Source: Bugula neritina (Eukaryota; Bryozoa; Gymnolaemata; Cheilostomatida; Bugulidae). From it: DNA of 64,000 nucleotides. Under the pieces are notes generated by a model. It did no database searches. It worked only from the letters and a program-made list of their open reading frames with translations, and had not been told where the DNA came from. The position numbers and the translations under genes are program-made. Below are positions 48,801 through 62,494 of the stretch, in pieces. The stretch covers positions 9,266,698 through 9,330,697 of the forward strand of contig OZ037765.1 of the NCBI GenBank assembly GCA_964035545.1, read 5' to 3'. Position 1 is the first letter of the stretch. Every line of letters starts with the position of its first letter.

Positions 48801-51800
48801 AAAATAAGGTACCTAGAGTCATGTTGGTGTAACACTAACCTGGACCAGAGCAGATAACTCCCTTACTGTTTCTAGGACAGTTATCTGGATTACACTGACA
48901 GTAATCTCCGGTGTATCTTCTGCAGTTATCTTTATCTACAGAGCCTGGCAGACAGTCACATGTCTCGCACTTACCGCACACACATTCCCCGCGCCCAGAG
49001 CAGGGCAGCTGATTCTGTGTAGAGTTGGGTCTGAAATATACAGAAGTCAAGAGAATAGAAATGAGTATATAACACACAGACACAACTACCACAAACAACT
49101 GATATATAAAGATATAAAATAACACAAAACACTTGCCATCTAGAAATAGCAAACGCCATTTTATAAATGCTTATGAAATGCTTGTACATTTTACAAAATG
49201 TGAATAAAGTTTCTGATTTCATCCTCTAGATTTTAATAAATCTCGATTAATGTTGATCTATTATGCAACCCAAATCTTAAACTAACATTTTGAACTTGCA
49301 TAACTAAATAAACTCCATTTTTCCAAAAAATGTATAGCCTTTATAAGTTAGAACAATATTCAAAACACCACAGAGCACATTTGAGGTGTAACTGATACAT
49401 GTGTGCCTGTATTGACAACGAAGGCAACATGACACAATCTAATACAAATTCAAATGGTGTTGTGGCCTATAAATAAATATATACCCAAGTGGAATAACCA
49501 TTAGCAGAACTTACAACAGTTTTACATAAAGATAAGACAACTCTCTCACCTAATACAAGGGGAATCGAGTTCAGTAGTATCAATTCCAACAGCCAAGTTA
49601 TCACACTGACAAGTCTCACCGTAGTAACTAGGACCACAATCACAGATTCCGCATTCATAGGTGCCAATGGACAGACATGCAGGGCTATTCTCTTCCTATT
49701 AACATATTACTTATCCATGAAAATTCACTAAACCTGGGGGCATGTGTACTTTTCAGCATTAAAATATGGAGTTTGAAGTTGAGTCAGGTCATTACAAGCC
49801 CAAACCACAACAACAGAAATTATATCATTCACAAATCATATCCAAGACTTGCTCGCTAGCAAAAATTTAGAAATACATCATTTAGCTGTAAAAGCAAAGA
49901 GGAAAGCCAACTTCATCAATTTATATAATATATATTATCAATATTATATCATGTTATATAAATTATTTCAACACTATTTGTTATGGTATCTTAAGTGAGT
50001 AGTTGCTATGGCAGAAGGAGCAGCAGCAACATATTCTCTGTACTCACCCGGTCACTGCAGACGCAGGAACAGTCGACCTCAGCTGTAATCTTCAGAGACT
50101 CAGTCAGGCCGATAGGATATATTTCCACGGTTTCGCTGGTCCCACCATTAGCACAGGAAGTAGCTTGCAGCTCCACCTCAAACTTGACTGATGACCCGGG
50201 AGACAAAGAGTCACATGACGCTGAGGCAGCAAAGTCACCGCTACAAGCAGACGGCACCATGTTACAGAAGTAGCAGACATAGCAGAGAGTAAAACAGAAA
50301 TCATACATGTTGACTAAAAAAATAATTTCACATAATGGCTAAATGCATCACAGCTAATAATATTTCCATATAAATGGATATTTTATAATAGCAAAATTGG
50401 AAGTTTTCATAAACAATAAAAACCTAGTAAATTTAACAGATAAAAAACCAATGTTTGTGCATGCAGAAATAAACGGCTAAAAAGGAAGTATCCATTCAAA
50501 TAACTAAAACAAGCAAGATCCTTAAAATTATGGCCACTCATGCAGGGAAAATTAATTGCCAGATGCCAAGACTGAGTAAATATATAAAATGACAAGCGCA
50601 AAAATATATACCAAAAGCAGTAAAAAGCTGAGTTCATCTCAATAATAAAAAATAAAAACATGCAATGAAGCGCATATTTTGCAAATGAACTATTTAAAAT
50701 TTCTATATGCTCTATATGCCAGTGTTCTGGAAATCAGTCTACTGAAGCTATTTCCTAGAATTATAGAGTGAAAACTGACACCATGCTAATTTCTATGCTA
50801 AGCCAAGGTTGCATCTTTTACTAAAACCATTTTTTGCTATCAGTATCTAAATTTTAGATCAAAATAATGCATTTCACCTAAACCAGCCCAAGAGCCCTAC
50901 ATAACAGATAGTCGTCTATTATTAACCGTTATTTGGGTATAAAGCCAGCCACCCCCATTTTATTTAATATATCAGGGTTTGTATACAACCGCAACCATAC
51001 ATTGAACAATAAAGTAGGATATGTGTTACAATATTAACTTAGACAATATAAGTGAAGACAATGTAAAGGATGAACATGTAAAACATATAAGAATTGTTCT
51101 GCTTACCTGAAGGTGGTACTGAAGAAAAATAATCAAAGAGAATGGTTACAAAGACAATCAGTTGCTTCCAAAATAGTGTGACAAATAATACATCAAAAAA
51201 AGACATCATTTTAGAGAACAATGCAGTGACGGGAGTTGTACCCAACTTACCTGTTGTCGCAATCAGCTCGAACTTGTAGTTTCAGGTATTCATTTCTCTT
51301 CTCTCCCCTTCGCACTGTCATTTCAACTTTCGATGATATTTTCTGCAACATTATATGATTTGAATGACAGCCATATCGCGATGATCCATTTCACAAATAA
51401 CTAAGAAGTCAAATGTTTGCCAGAAACTTAGAACTTTACATGGATAGTTACACAACTGGACACTGAAGAGAACCTGTGCAGTATTACTTGCTACAGCCTT
51501 TGCATTCATTCCTTAACTCTAGAGTCTAGCAAACAGGGGGGGGGGGGGGCATAAAATTTGTTCTTTCCCAACTAATATCTTATAAAGAAGAAGAATAACT
51601 ATTTTACTGGTATCAAACCTCGTAGTTTTCTTTTACAAGTTTCACAATGTTACTGGAATCACCAGCCAACTCTCCAAACACAGAGCCAGGAATGATCTCA
51701 CTGAGCAGCTTGTATCTCTGAGTTTGTGAACTGGTAACAGCAAATATCACATTGATTCTGTTCTCCGCCACTTTGGAGGCAATTTGACTAATACTCGGGT

Positions 51801-54800
51801 AGTCCTAACAACGGAAACAATTGAAAAATATATCACTAGCTATAATAAACTAGTGTTTAAAAAATATATAAACTATAGATTCACAAACATAATTTAGCCG
51901 GACTCATTAACTCAGTTATCCACATTCATTAGCTTTTAAAATTATTTTTGAAATTTACACTGAATCAATAAAATGAACTGAATAATTGTGTGGCAAAAGC
52001 AGAAACATTCAGCCAATCAACCATTAAGCAACAAATAAAATGGGCTTATCGCTGAAATTATTTGCTCTACATTTCAAGAATTAGACACCTGTAAGGAACG
52101 CTCACTCTTTGCTGTAGTCTGAGCAAGCATTACATTATTCATTTTATCCACATTAAAAAGATTTCGAGAAATTCTAGCCAAAGCAACACTGTATCATATG
52201 TGTGGCTCACCTGCTTATCAGCCCAAGTATACTCCCCATTAACCATGTGACATTGGCCATCATTTGGTTCGATAACTCCACCAAGCTACAACACAATGAC
52301 ACTGTACTAGCGTTTCTCTAAATAATTAACTTTAAAAGACAAATTTAAAATCCCTTCAAAATGCCTGTTGTTTTGTATAGCAATTAGTATCTTTTGAATA
52401 GCCAATGGATTATAAAAATGTAATTAAAGGCAACATTTTCAATTGATGAGTAATGCATACACAAGAAACATGAAAAGTTAGAATGAAAACCAAATTTGAA
52501 ACTCAAAAGCTTTTCTGAATAATAGGAAATTGAGTAACACAACCTTTCCATCTCCTGCAGAATGAAAAGAAGCATCGGTAGAGAAGATAAGCATCTTTCT
52601 AGAATTTTCTCTCCAGCCAATTGACTGCAAAAGTATCATTGTAATGAATATGCATTGAATGTAATACTTAAAAGGGAAAATCTAAAAAAAATTATAGAAA
52701 AACCCCTCCTGAAAATGCTGATAAACGTGATTATTACTCTTAACTCTTATTACTACTATGTCATGTAAAAACAGCATATTATACCTTGATTAATAAAAAA
52801 GTAATAAAAGCTGTTTGAGAAATTAAAAACTGGCAGTGCGAAGAACAAATGTAACTAATGGTGTTCAATGTGAACATAAATATTTACCAACCTTGTTGCA
52901 CACTATCGCTTGCATGAGCGCATCAAATCCTCCCTCTGGTTCATCCAGGTTACCAGATATCATAGTGTCGTTCACCTTCTGACCAAATTCGGCAGTGTCA
53001 TCAGACAAAGAGAGACGGTGCTTGAAGCTGTATGGACTTTCACAGCCAGTGCACGGTGAGCGCAGCCTGGCCTCTAGCGTGTTCACATACGGCATCAACA
53101 CTTTGTCCACAAATGAGCCAAAACCTAGCTTGACATCCTTAGTTATTTTTCTCATCTCATCAGCTGCCAATTGGATAAGAAACTAAAACTTGTGACAGTA
53201 GAAATCTCTGGACCGCAGCTCAGCTAAGTCAGTTACTTGCACATCATATTTTTATAATCATTCTGAAAGCTGTACTTTGTAAACAAGAGGGGAAATGATT
53301 CATAAGTCAAGAAAAGATGAACTATAAAATAGTATATACAGTTGAGTTAATAAATGTTATTATCTCAGCCAGAAAGCCATGGAAGGGGGCCAAGAGGGCT
53401 ATTATACATTTAGTTTTATTTCAATGGGTAAGAAATGGCAGTTGGACGGTCTCTTAAAGGAAACTTGTAGTTTTCATCTGAAGCAAAATTTGATTTATAA
53501 ACCAAGTTCCTAAAGCTACCCCTCAACAAGTTATTCCCTTCTCAAATCACACACAGAACTTTAAAATCTATGCTGATAGAGGGTTTATATACTCTATAAA
53601 AACAGACTGTTTCCATTTTATCAAATATTCATGGCATGTTCATATTTTTCCTGAAGCTACTTCAGACAAATCAATACAAAATTTAATAACTATACTAAGT
53701 TTGCTAAATAACCAAATTATGCCCTTTAAAAAGAATTGTAGTAGTAAATTCAATAGAATTTGTTCACTTAAAAAGGCTAGCTACTACGAATAAAATATTT
53801 AATGACTTTTATCAATCTGCTGAAAGCTTATGTAACATCTTACAAATATGTGTTTTGAAAGGGCCAGCAGCCATTAAAGTTAAAAGATGTATTAAAATTG
53901 TGCCAAGAAAACGATCATGATAATTATTATATCATTGTTTTCAATAAGTTGCTTTTATCATAAAAACAACCATTTTCAGGCGAATAAACCTGTTGAAAAT
54001 CAAAAAGGCATAAATTCAGCTTGAAAAGTTGAGAAATGTTACTTATCACAATACCAACCTAGAGTAATGCCAAGGTTAGCCACATTCTGTTTATCATCCA
54101 ACATAGACTGAGAGAGGTCCATAAGATAGTACAGATCCACGGGGTAGTCTTTAGCCAACCTGAATGTCAGAGGTATTCTCACTTTCTCATCTGAAAAGTA
54201 TCACATAAAAATTATCACAGGTGAAGTAAAAGTAGCCTAGAAATAAGGCAAGTAGCTGGTCAGTGTACTGTAAACATTATCACACACAGTGTATCCCTGA
54301 AAGGCGGTAATGCGTGAATAACACAACTCGCTATCACTATACATTCATGTTATGGAGTCATGTTACGTTGGACAAGTTTATATTTTTGTGTACTAAATGA
54401 ATGATCAACATCATTTGTTACAGGCAGTTAAATCTAATTTACAAATATGTGTCAGCAAATTTTGTCAGCTAAAACAGCTGTTTTATGACAGCAGATGTTC
54501 ATCGCCCACTACCAATGATGCTCTAGCATAGACTGTACACTCTTGACTCAGTACTTATAGTTATATTTATACTGCTAGTGACCAAGTTACACTACAGTGT
54601 ATCAAACTTTGAACACATGTCTTCGGAAAGAATAAGAATCGTACTTGGCCTGAGTTTTACACTGACTGCTTGTGGAGAAATCTGTATAGCTGGCCTTGAA
54701 CTTGTTGCATCGCTTACAGGATCATCCTGCAACACGATTGGATAATCCAATATAAACAGAGTATTTGAAATTAAGTTCACTGAATTACCATATAGGTAAA

Positions 54801-57800
54801 TATTACATTACAACTATATTCTTTAATTGTTGGCGACATTCTTAGATGTTTAGGATTTGTCCCCTATTAGTACAGAACTGATTTATACATAATGTACAGC
54901 ACTGTTCGCTGCATACTGATATTTATAAAGATATATGCACTGGATACAATGTATTATACATCCACAACAGAAAAAAAAATAAATGGGGGTGAGAGGGAGG
55001 GGAATAGGTTTTACATTTCCTTTCATAATGAACTAAAGTTTAGTTGATTGACTAAACACTTATTAGTGGCTGATTTTATGCATCACTACTTTGAGCATCT
55101 GAACAAAAACATCAAGCAGCTGTGTGAACAATAAATTGGCTTCCCTGTTGAATATACAGTAACATATCAGTAGCACTGCTAGTAGCTACAGCAAGTAAAC
55201 TGCTACTAGTAAGCTACAGCTAGCAAACTACTACTAGTAAGTCACTACTAGTGCTACTGCTTATATTGTAATACAAATAAAGTCTACTGATATCAATACA
55301 GCCTTAAAAAATTCGTTTGTGTAGGATTGCTAAATCTAGAAGTTCTCAAACATTTAACGTTTCAACATTGCCGACACTGAGAATGTTAATGACACTCACC
55401 TGTATACTGGGATATGTTGTGGTGATGTTAGTGATATTATCCACGCCACATTTCTGACTAACCAAATTTTCATAAGTGTCACACCGTTTATCTGATGAGC
55501 TCCAGCCTGTTGCATCCTAAAATACAGCCATGTACAATATTAATCATCAAGACATGAAGGGCTGACATCAACTCAGAATGACTGACAAAAATATTCGACT
55601 AGGCTTCTACGCACGTCTTCAAAACCCTCATGACAAATTTGTATTCTTCTATTCTTTATAGAAACATCCGGTGACTGAAGGCAATAAACTTAATGCTTTA
55701 AACTGCTTAGTTTGACTAGAAAATTTGAATATGTAAAATCTTGGTCAGCTGACCAGGTGTGTCCTATTTAAGACTAATTAGTAAGTACTGAAGCCTGTTG
55801 GCAGCATGTAGTTCTAATAACTGGATGACACATGCTAATTTCTTGTCTATTACTGCTGTAGAGTCTTATTTAGGATATCAAAAGTGAAATTAACATTGAG
55901 ACTATAGTTGCTTGAATTCCAGAGCAGTCCGTGTCAATTAGATTGAGGAAAAACAGCTGACGCACAAAGACCTTTAGGACATAAGTCCAAATCTACTGGC
56001 TAGAAAAATAAACCAACATTTTTGGCAGCTGAGATCATACTTTTAGTTATTTCATCTAGTAGATGTCAGCTAAATTTTCAATGCCAATAGATTATAAAAT
56101 GCACATACAAGGAACTGTTTTATATGAAACTGATCTTTCCTGCATCTCAAATTCCGATAAGTCAACGTCAGTGAAAAGCAACATGAACTCAGACAACTTT
56201 CATATATTTACTTGATGTTAAGAAATATTAAATATACCAGATTCAATCAATACCACCAGCCTTAACAGAGTTCAATTAGTGCTGTCTGCACATGTAACAA
56301 TTAAATTATGCAACTGATACAGTATCAGCACTCCCCCAGGATAGTTTCGGCCATCAGACTTAGTAGTTTGAAGTTTACATGTTATGATAATCAAAACAAC
56401 ATAGCAGCAACTGTCTAACAGATGCTATTAAGTAGGATGAGTATTCTAGTTTAGCTTAAGTTCCAATTTTTGGTCTGATATTTGAATTTAAAGCTTTTCT
56501 CAAAGGCAGATCCTTACCCATGCCAAAATATTCACTAGAACCAACACCATGTGGAAAAATAACTTTGATAATTCACACCTGTTTCAAAAAACACTGTATA
56601 GTAATAAATACTGTATACAGTTAGTAGTAATGAATCATCTCATCCTTATTCTTCATTTGCCTAAACTGCTGCATAAACTGCATGACTACACCATAGTTTT
56701 CATCTCCATGGTAACCACGAGTAATTAATATTTCTGCTTTATGAACAAGAATCTTTATTGAATAAGTTGCTTCAAGTTTAGCAATGTGATAGTAGATCTA
56801 TAATGTTCAGTGGTAACATTTACAATATGTATATCTGAAACCTTTGTTCTGCAAGCAAGCATATATCTAAATTGAAAATCCCAATCCAATATTTTTAGCA
56901 AATAAACAATGAGCTGGTTTAATTTTGGTTTTTGAGTTTATATGAATTAGAAGCTGAAGATTCTAAAACTAATTTTAAAAAATCTAAAAATGAACATCTT
57001 TCTGACATTTCAACACAGTTTTAGCCTTAGATTTTAAAGCTTCTTCTAAATATAAAAATATTTCTTTTCCAATATCATCTAAAACTCTGAAGCCAATTTA
57101 GACAACAGTTTCCTGAAATTTCTAAAGTGTACAACTAAACTTGACTTCGATTGACATTATATATAAATTGAATTTAGCTCTTTTTGTGTTACTGTTGTAT
57201 ATTTGTATTTTTTTGTCCTTTTGTTTTTTTTTGATGGAAATAAAGAAACAAACAAACAAACAAACAAACAAAATCATATCTGAAATGTTTCCAAATTTCC
57301 ATCACTACAACCAGTAATATTCCAATTGAACATTTAGAGAAAGTCTAGTTTAGACAAGAGGTTTTCCATTCTAGGTCTAAAGATCTAATCATAAAGGTTT
57401 CTAATGTAGTTTTATACTTTTAGAGTTTTATACTTGATTTTCTAAACACCCAGACACCTACCTGAGAAGGTTTGGCTATGCACCAGTTGCACATAGGATT
57501 AGCTGCCATACATTCTGTACAGTTTCTGGCAGCATTGCATGCAGAGATGACAGCTGATGCTAAAACAAATATTATTCTTATATAATATAGTATATTGGTA
57601 TATAATATAGTATGATGTTATATAATATAATGTAGTATGATGTTATATAACATAGTATGTTGTTATATAATATGGTATAATTTTATATAAACTAGTACAT
57701 TAATATACACAGTCCATCTAAATTCTAAAACTTCAAAATAAATTTATGTCTATGAACAGCAATTTTTGCCTAATCCAACTCTCCAAAAACATATGTTCAT

Positions 57801-58162
57801 ACAGTTTATAAACAAATCACAATATTATTTTAAGCCAAATATTTTTATCAGCAAAAAATATTAATAATTGAATATTTTTAGTGTTGCAACAAACACAGTT
57901 AGTGTTGCAACAAGCACAGAACAGGACTCTTGGATAAAGAAACCCCAGTTATGATAAGAATAAGATCCCAGCAAGCAGAAGTTGAAGACCAAACACAACA
58001 CATAAAGTTGTAAGGCTAAGTAAGCCTAAATCTTTGCAACTACTAGTACTTGGGGTAGTCCCTACAGCTAGAACACTCACATGCCAGTTGAGCATCGACC
58101 TGTACATCTACTATTGTAAGTGAGATCAATAGAAGAATGGATATAAATGGGTAAGTATTCAT
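45888..58162 (-). CDS. ITGB: Integrin beta subunit, full length
   Basis: Nineteen coding exons: 58162-58081, 57559-57462, 55516-55400, 54726-54645, 54190-54059, 53163-52892, 52624-52544, 52285-52211, 51804-51619, 51342-51251, 50240-50048, 49695-49550, 49030-48840, 48247-48120, 47629-47502, 46970-46825, 46621-46514, 46372-46206, 45965-45888. They join in frame to 833 residues. Integrin betas pair with alpha chains as cell-matrix adhesion receptors. Order: signal peptide (about 1-23), PSI domain ([10 protein letters not shown]), hybrid domain, then the beta-I domain with MIDAS DLSQS (Asp151, Ser153, Ser155) and ADMIDAS Asp158-Asp159. Cys-rich EGF modules follow ([27 protein letters not shown]), then the tail domain and one membrane helix (about 760-784). 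The cytoplasmic tail has [20 protein letters not shown] plus talin/kindlin-type motifs NPIY and NPMY. ATG 58162 is preferred over the upstream in-frame ATG at 58231, because an acceptor at 58224 lies between them. It is closest in design to beta-1/beta-PS; orthology is not resolved. Confidence 0.96.
47393..47449. repeat. AT-rich hairpin in an integrin intron
   Basis: Atatatgacaaagttatata and tatataactttgtcatatat form a near-perfect stem of about 22 bp around an 8-10 bp loop. A further tgacaaagtc follows directly. Intronic, between exons 15 and 16. Confidence 0.85.
51535..51550. repeat. Poly(G) tract in an integrin intron
   Basis: A run of about 14 guanines in an otherwise AT-rich intron, between exons 9 and 10. 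Its length is prone to sequencing error. Confidence 0.9.
55165..55262. repeat. Inverted repeat of ctactagt motifs in integrin intron 3
   Basis: Cagtagcactgctagtag at the left and ctactagtgctactgctt at the right are near-complementary. Several internal copies of tactagtaagctac-like units lie between them. Compact and intronic; probably a small foldback repeat. Confidence 0.6.
57240..57271. repeat. (CAAA)n microsatellite
   Basis: About seven tandem caaa units in integrin intron 2, preceded on the left by long T-rich tracts (tttttttgtc, ttttgtttttttttga). This resembles a retroposed tail. Confidence 0.85.
57575..57700. repeat. TA-rich degenerate tandem repeat in integrin intron 1
   Basis: Repeated gttatataatatagtatgat-like units with slippage, about five copies, AT-rich. 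Adjacent to exon 2. Confidence 0.75.
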
Positions 58163-58222
58163 GGCCAGTGGTATGCACTCTCGGTATAGTCTGTCTTTCT
58201 GGGTGGATCCTGAGGTGTACAG
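58163..58222 (-). promoter_or_regulatory. 5' UTR part of integrin exon with ATG
   Basis: On the minus strand, ctgatttctgttgtgtag|gctgtac is a strong acceptor 60 nt before the ATG at 58162. So the start-codon exon begins at 58223-58222 and the leader is spliced. Confidence 0.6.
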
Positions 58223-58809
58223 CCTACACAACAGAAATCAGCTAAGATATTTATAGGAATATATACTAGAACACTTACTAGTTGAGACGAAAATTAATGT
58301 CACTTCACACTATATCGATACTTGATATGTCATGTAGAAATTAGATCACACAATAATAAAGAGATCATATGACATCGAACTGCATTTAGGTTTGAATGTT
58401 GAATAATAATATAAAGTTAGTTTATAAACAGTGAGCCCTATATTCTACTGCCAGTAAATATTTTACACAAGCACATAGTAGCATAAAGGAAACATTTATA
58501 TGTACTGTATGCATATCTTGATGATTCAGACTGCTTATCTTAACAGCAAAGGTTGAGTTATACTGAAGTAGTAGCAGCCATTATCAACAATCAAACATGC
58601 CTTGCTCATAATAAGCAATGATTAATTTATATATTTATAGTATTAATGAAGCAACTGGAAGAACAAAGAAAAAATGCTGATTAATTCCCTAAGTAATAAC
58701 ATACAGAAAGAAAGCAGTTAACTTTCAATAGTAGTCAATTTAGTAGCATCAACATTCACTGTAGAGCTAACACATGATCAAATTATAATGTAAAAAATCA
58801 CACTTAGGA

Positions 58810-58961
58810 GAAGTAGTGGAGAAATTGAAATAGGCCAAGTTCTCTAATTTTATTATTAAATGTTGGTTTGGGGTGCGGGTTGAAATTCTTGCGAAAACAT
58901 AACTTCTTTTGCTACATTATCAATCTAGAACACAGGCTTTTTTCAATTTCTCCCTTACTGC
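58810..58961. mobile_element. 152-bp inverted-terminal-repeat element, copy 2
   Basis: Second copy of the element at 19131-19282, same orientation. The ends are gaagtagtggagaaattga and, reversed, gcagtaagggagaaattga. The internal sequence (gttggtttggggtgcgg, aacataacttctttt) aligns with copy 1. Confidence 0.75.
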
Positions 58962-59879
58962 ACCTACCTCAAAAATCAACCGCCATTATTAGAAATATTA
59001 TAATAATTCAACCAGTAACAGACAAAGTTATCAGTACAATCATAATTCATACAGCAACGTAGGACTACCTTCTCATGTGTTACACATGAATAAGTAGAGA
59101 AGGTTACAAGGGTTATCAGACTGCATAGTTATTAAAAGATGCACAGCACAATTTGCTGCCTAAAATTTATCACACGGGCATTATTCGTGAGTAAATAGGT
59201 CATCATCTCAACACTAGATGATGCCTGCTAGTATGAGAGAGCTAATACAGCTGTTTTAGGAGTATGTTGAGCAGTCAACACTATGTTGCTCAGCTGTTAA
59301 CTTCAACTAAATATAAAACTTTCTAGCACAACTTATAATGACCAACAAAAAACTATTGAATATATAACAAAAACCTGTTTCCTAAATAGCTTACTGAGAC
59401 ATACTACAGGCAAAGTTGACAGAACAATCCAGATTTGATTTGAAGATGAACTGTGACCATAACTATTGACTATTCATATGCTCACAGTGATTACCAACTT
59501 GAATAGCCATAAGCAACTTTTTGCATAAGTTCATTCAACTAGAAATCATTCATAAATAACTCGACCAAATCACAACTATAAGTTACATTCACCTAAACTA
59601 CTTATTTCTCACTACTATAACCACAGTATACCTACAGTATACCTAGACTGTGTTCGCCTCTCATCACCATGCCCTGATCTAGGTGGGTGTGCTATATTTT
59701 TTCATAAAATAATTTACATTTAAGAGACTAGAAACTGAAACTACATAAAAATAATTAGCCATTGTCATTAGCTAATGTAAAATGTTGAAACAATTTGCTA
59801 CCAATTACCACTACCAACACTTTTATTCCATGTGAACTACATACAAAATACGATTCAAAAGATATATAGGCCTATTTAC

Positions 59880-59949
59880 CTGATTGTCAAGGGAAGGATT
59901 GCTGATTGGAAGACACTTGTACCCTCTGACTATCCAATGCCACCAGTTT
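59880..59949 (-). promoter_or_regulatory. Candidate upstream 5' UTR exon of integrin beta
   Basis: On the minus strand a 70-nt block is bounded by an acceptor (aaactttgcag) and a donor (gacaatcag|gtaaat). It has no long open frame joining the integrin ATG, so it is most simply a non-coding leader exon about 1.7 kb upstream. Not proven to belong to this gene. Confidence 0.4.
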
Positions 59950-60599
59950 CTGCAAAGTTTTATAAATTATTAAATGTTGACATAAAACTAGCCAATACAA
60001 CATGAACTGAACTGAAATAAGTTGTTTTATTAATTATTATTAATTTTAAAACTGAGGAATTTATCATCTACCTACCAATTAAATTTTGGTGAAAGGCAAA
60101 ATAAGCATTAAAAAGCACAGTTACCATTTTTATTGTTAATTTATGACTAATTTCTTTTATTGTTAAAACAATTCTTTAATCCTTGAATGACTTTTGAGAT
60201 CACTACTTATAAGTCATTTGAATGATAGATATTAGGTGTTGATAACAAAAAATCTTATACCTGATCCCTTCATGAAAAAATTTAATTGTTATTTACATTC
60301 CATACAGATTGAAGATAATGGCTCATATACTTAGCTATTAAATTTTCAACATAAAACCCATCTACTATTACCACAGAGTCATCTTTTTATTTCACTTCAA
60401 GATTGAATATATATAAATGTAGCCATGATAGTTATTATTAAAATATAATACAGTATATCCATAATAGCTTGGCATAACTTTCTACAGATATTACTCAATA
60501 GGTTGGAGAAACTATTCCAACAATAACATGATGCAGAGCAGGGTTCAGTACAGGGTTACAAATTTATGCATTGCTACTTGTATTAGAAAGTAGTTGACT

Positions 60600-60960
60600 T
60601 ACATCTATAGTAATTTACTAATGGTTTAATGCTAGTAATGTACATAGTTATTACCCATAATTATAAGCCTCACTATGACTATCACTATCGGTGTGTATTG
60701 TATACTATACATAATATACTTATTCTTCTTAATAATACTACTACTGTTAAATAATACATAATAAACTATTACTACAGCATATCTTGTGTATTATAAGTAT
60801 AACTGAAATTTAAAAGAGAACTAAAAGTAAAAGTATAACTTTCTTTTCAGTCCAATCAGTAATCACAATGGCCATCAGCATCATAATGAAAATGCTAATC
60901 AATAGTCAGTATCACTACCAGTATCAGTATGACTATGAGTATCAGTATGGGTACCAGAAT
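60600..60960. repeat. Cryptically simple island 4
   Basis: Runs such as taatactactactgttaaat and cagtatgactatgagtatca, with agtatc/agtatg hexamers dominating at 60900-60960. Confidence 0.6.
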
Positions 60961-61111
60961 GAATAATATAAATTAAAATATCATGGTTATTTTGCATTAC
61001 CTCAGTTGAGGTACGACTTCTGCTGCAACTGGAAAGTCTATAGGGAAGCCTCTAGTGACAACTTACATTAGACCAAGGTTAGCATTAGTTACAGCATTTG
61101 CCATTTTGTAA

Positions 61112-61690
61112 TTAGTTATTATATTCTCCGCGCATTTCACGAATTGTTCGTGGTAGAAAACTAGTGTGGAATAAGTTTTTCCTAGATAATATAGAGATAA
61201 GCTCTCCTCTGGCAGCCGATCGAGTGGTTACAGTTACAAGTTCCCTGTCTTCAATTATTTCATCATAGGTTTTGGATAGAGATTGGTGTTGATCCTCATT
61301 TTGAAGAATTCGGGTCAATAAACACAGTCGATGATTTTTTCGTCTGTCTTCCAGCGACCGGAGTCCTAATTCATCCCTCGCCTAAGACACACTGTCAGCG
61401 CGTCGCTTCATATTGCTTATGAATCAATCGTATGACGTTGTACTGGACCAGCTCTATATCATGCACTTTACTTCTAGCTGCAGGATCCCAAACCACATCC
61501 GCATAATCGAGTATAGACCTACATAGACTTGTATAAGCCAATAGCTTAGCATCTTTTGGGGCATCATACATCAAGTGCTTGATGCCGCTAAGAATTTTCC
61601 GGGACTTGGTACACTTATTATTTATGTGTTGATCAAATGTTAGGTTTGACTAAATGGTTACCCCAAGGTATTTAGTGCTTTCTACCCACG
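61112..61690 (-). pseudogene. Non-LTR retrotransposon fossil (C-terminal RT region)
   Basis: On the minus strand: STKYLGVTI, stop, SNLTFDQHINNKC; then KLLAYTSLCRSILDYADVVW followed by DPAARSKVHDIELVQYNVIR. A frameshift near 61430 is followed by ARDELGLRSLEDRRKNHRLC and LFHTSFLPRTIREMRGE. YLGV, S-x-L-x-Y-x-x-x-V-W-D-P, L-G-L-x-S-L-x-x-R-R and FLPRTI are signatures of jockey/CR1-type reverse transcriptases. At least two disruptions (the stop at about 61654-61656 and the frameshift) make it inactive. It is a different copy from that at 5156-5750. Confidence 0.88.
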
Positions 61691-61799
61691 CAAGGCATGA
61701 CTATCAAAATTCAATATGAATAAGAATATTGAGGTTGAAATTGAATATTTAATTTTATATTAATATCACTGAATAGGAAATTGAATACAACCCAATTGC

Positions 61800-62280
61800 T
61801 ATTAGTTCACTTACCATTAATGATTAAACTTAAGCTCAAGCTGTTAGTGCTTCGGTCATTTATTGAGTTACAAACTTTTGGTCTTACAGCTACTCTTGTC
61901 TTTTACCAAGGGCAAGAGTACGAGTCTTTGTCTTATAGACTATCACTAGGAGTATGACTCACTATGAGATTATTACTATAGTTCAAGTTATGCTACTAGT
62001 AGTAGTACTAGTACTACTAGTATTAGTAATACAGTTAAACTAAAACTCAAAGTTTATGGTCTCATTACACTTATACTAATACTTATAGTTATGTATTAGT
62101 ATTAGTATTACTATGACTATGACAATGTGAATGTCAATGAGCAATCACTATCACTATGACTATCACAGTATGAGTATCTGTATCACTATCAGTATCACTG
62201 ATCTGTGATCAGCAATGACTGAATGAGCCAACGACTATCAGTATCACAATCACTATCAGTATGAGTATGAGCAATGAATT
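61800..62280. repeat. Cryptically simple island 5 with 20-bp palindrome
   Basis: Degenerate actatcac, gagtatgac and agtatcactatc units. At 62000-62019 lies a perfect 20-bp palindrome centred on actagt (tagtagtactagtactacta). Confidence 0.7.
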
Positions 62281-62494
62281 AAATATTATCAATTAAATTT
62301 AATGATTCAGCCTGAATCGTTCACACAATTTCAGTTTGCAGCCAAAGTCACTGCAATGTGGTTACGATGTGAGAGGCACTGGCTGTGTCTCAATTTCAGT
62401 CTGGTTGCTATCAACGAGCTGAAATGAAATTGAATGGGGCTAGTAGCACAGGGCTCGGCTGTTGGCTGAAACAATTGAAAGACTTTGTAGGCAA

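Noticed and set aside
58163-58231. Upstream in-frame ATG of integrin beta at 58231
   Set aside because: A strong acceptor at 58224 separates it from the main exon, and the ATG at 58162 directly precedes a normal signal peptide.
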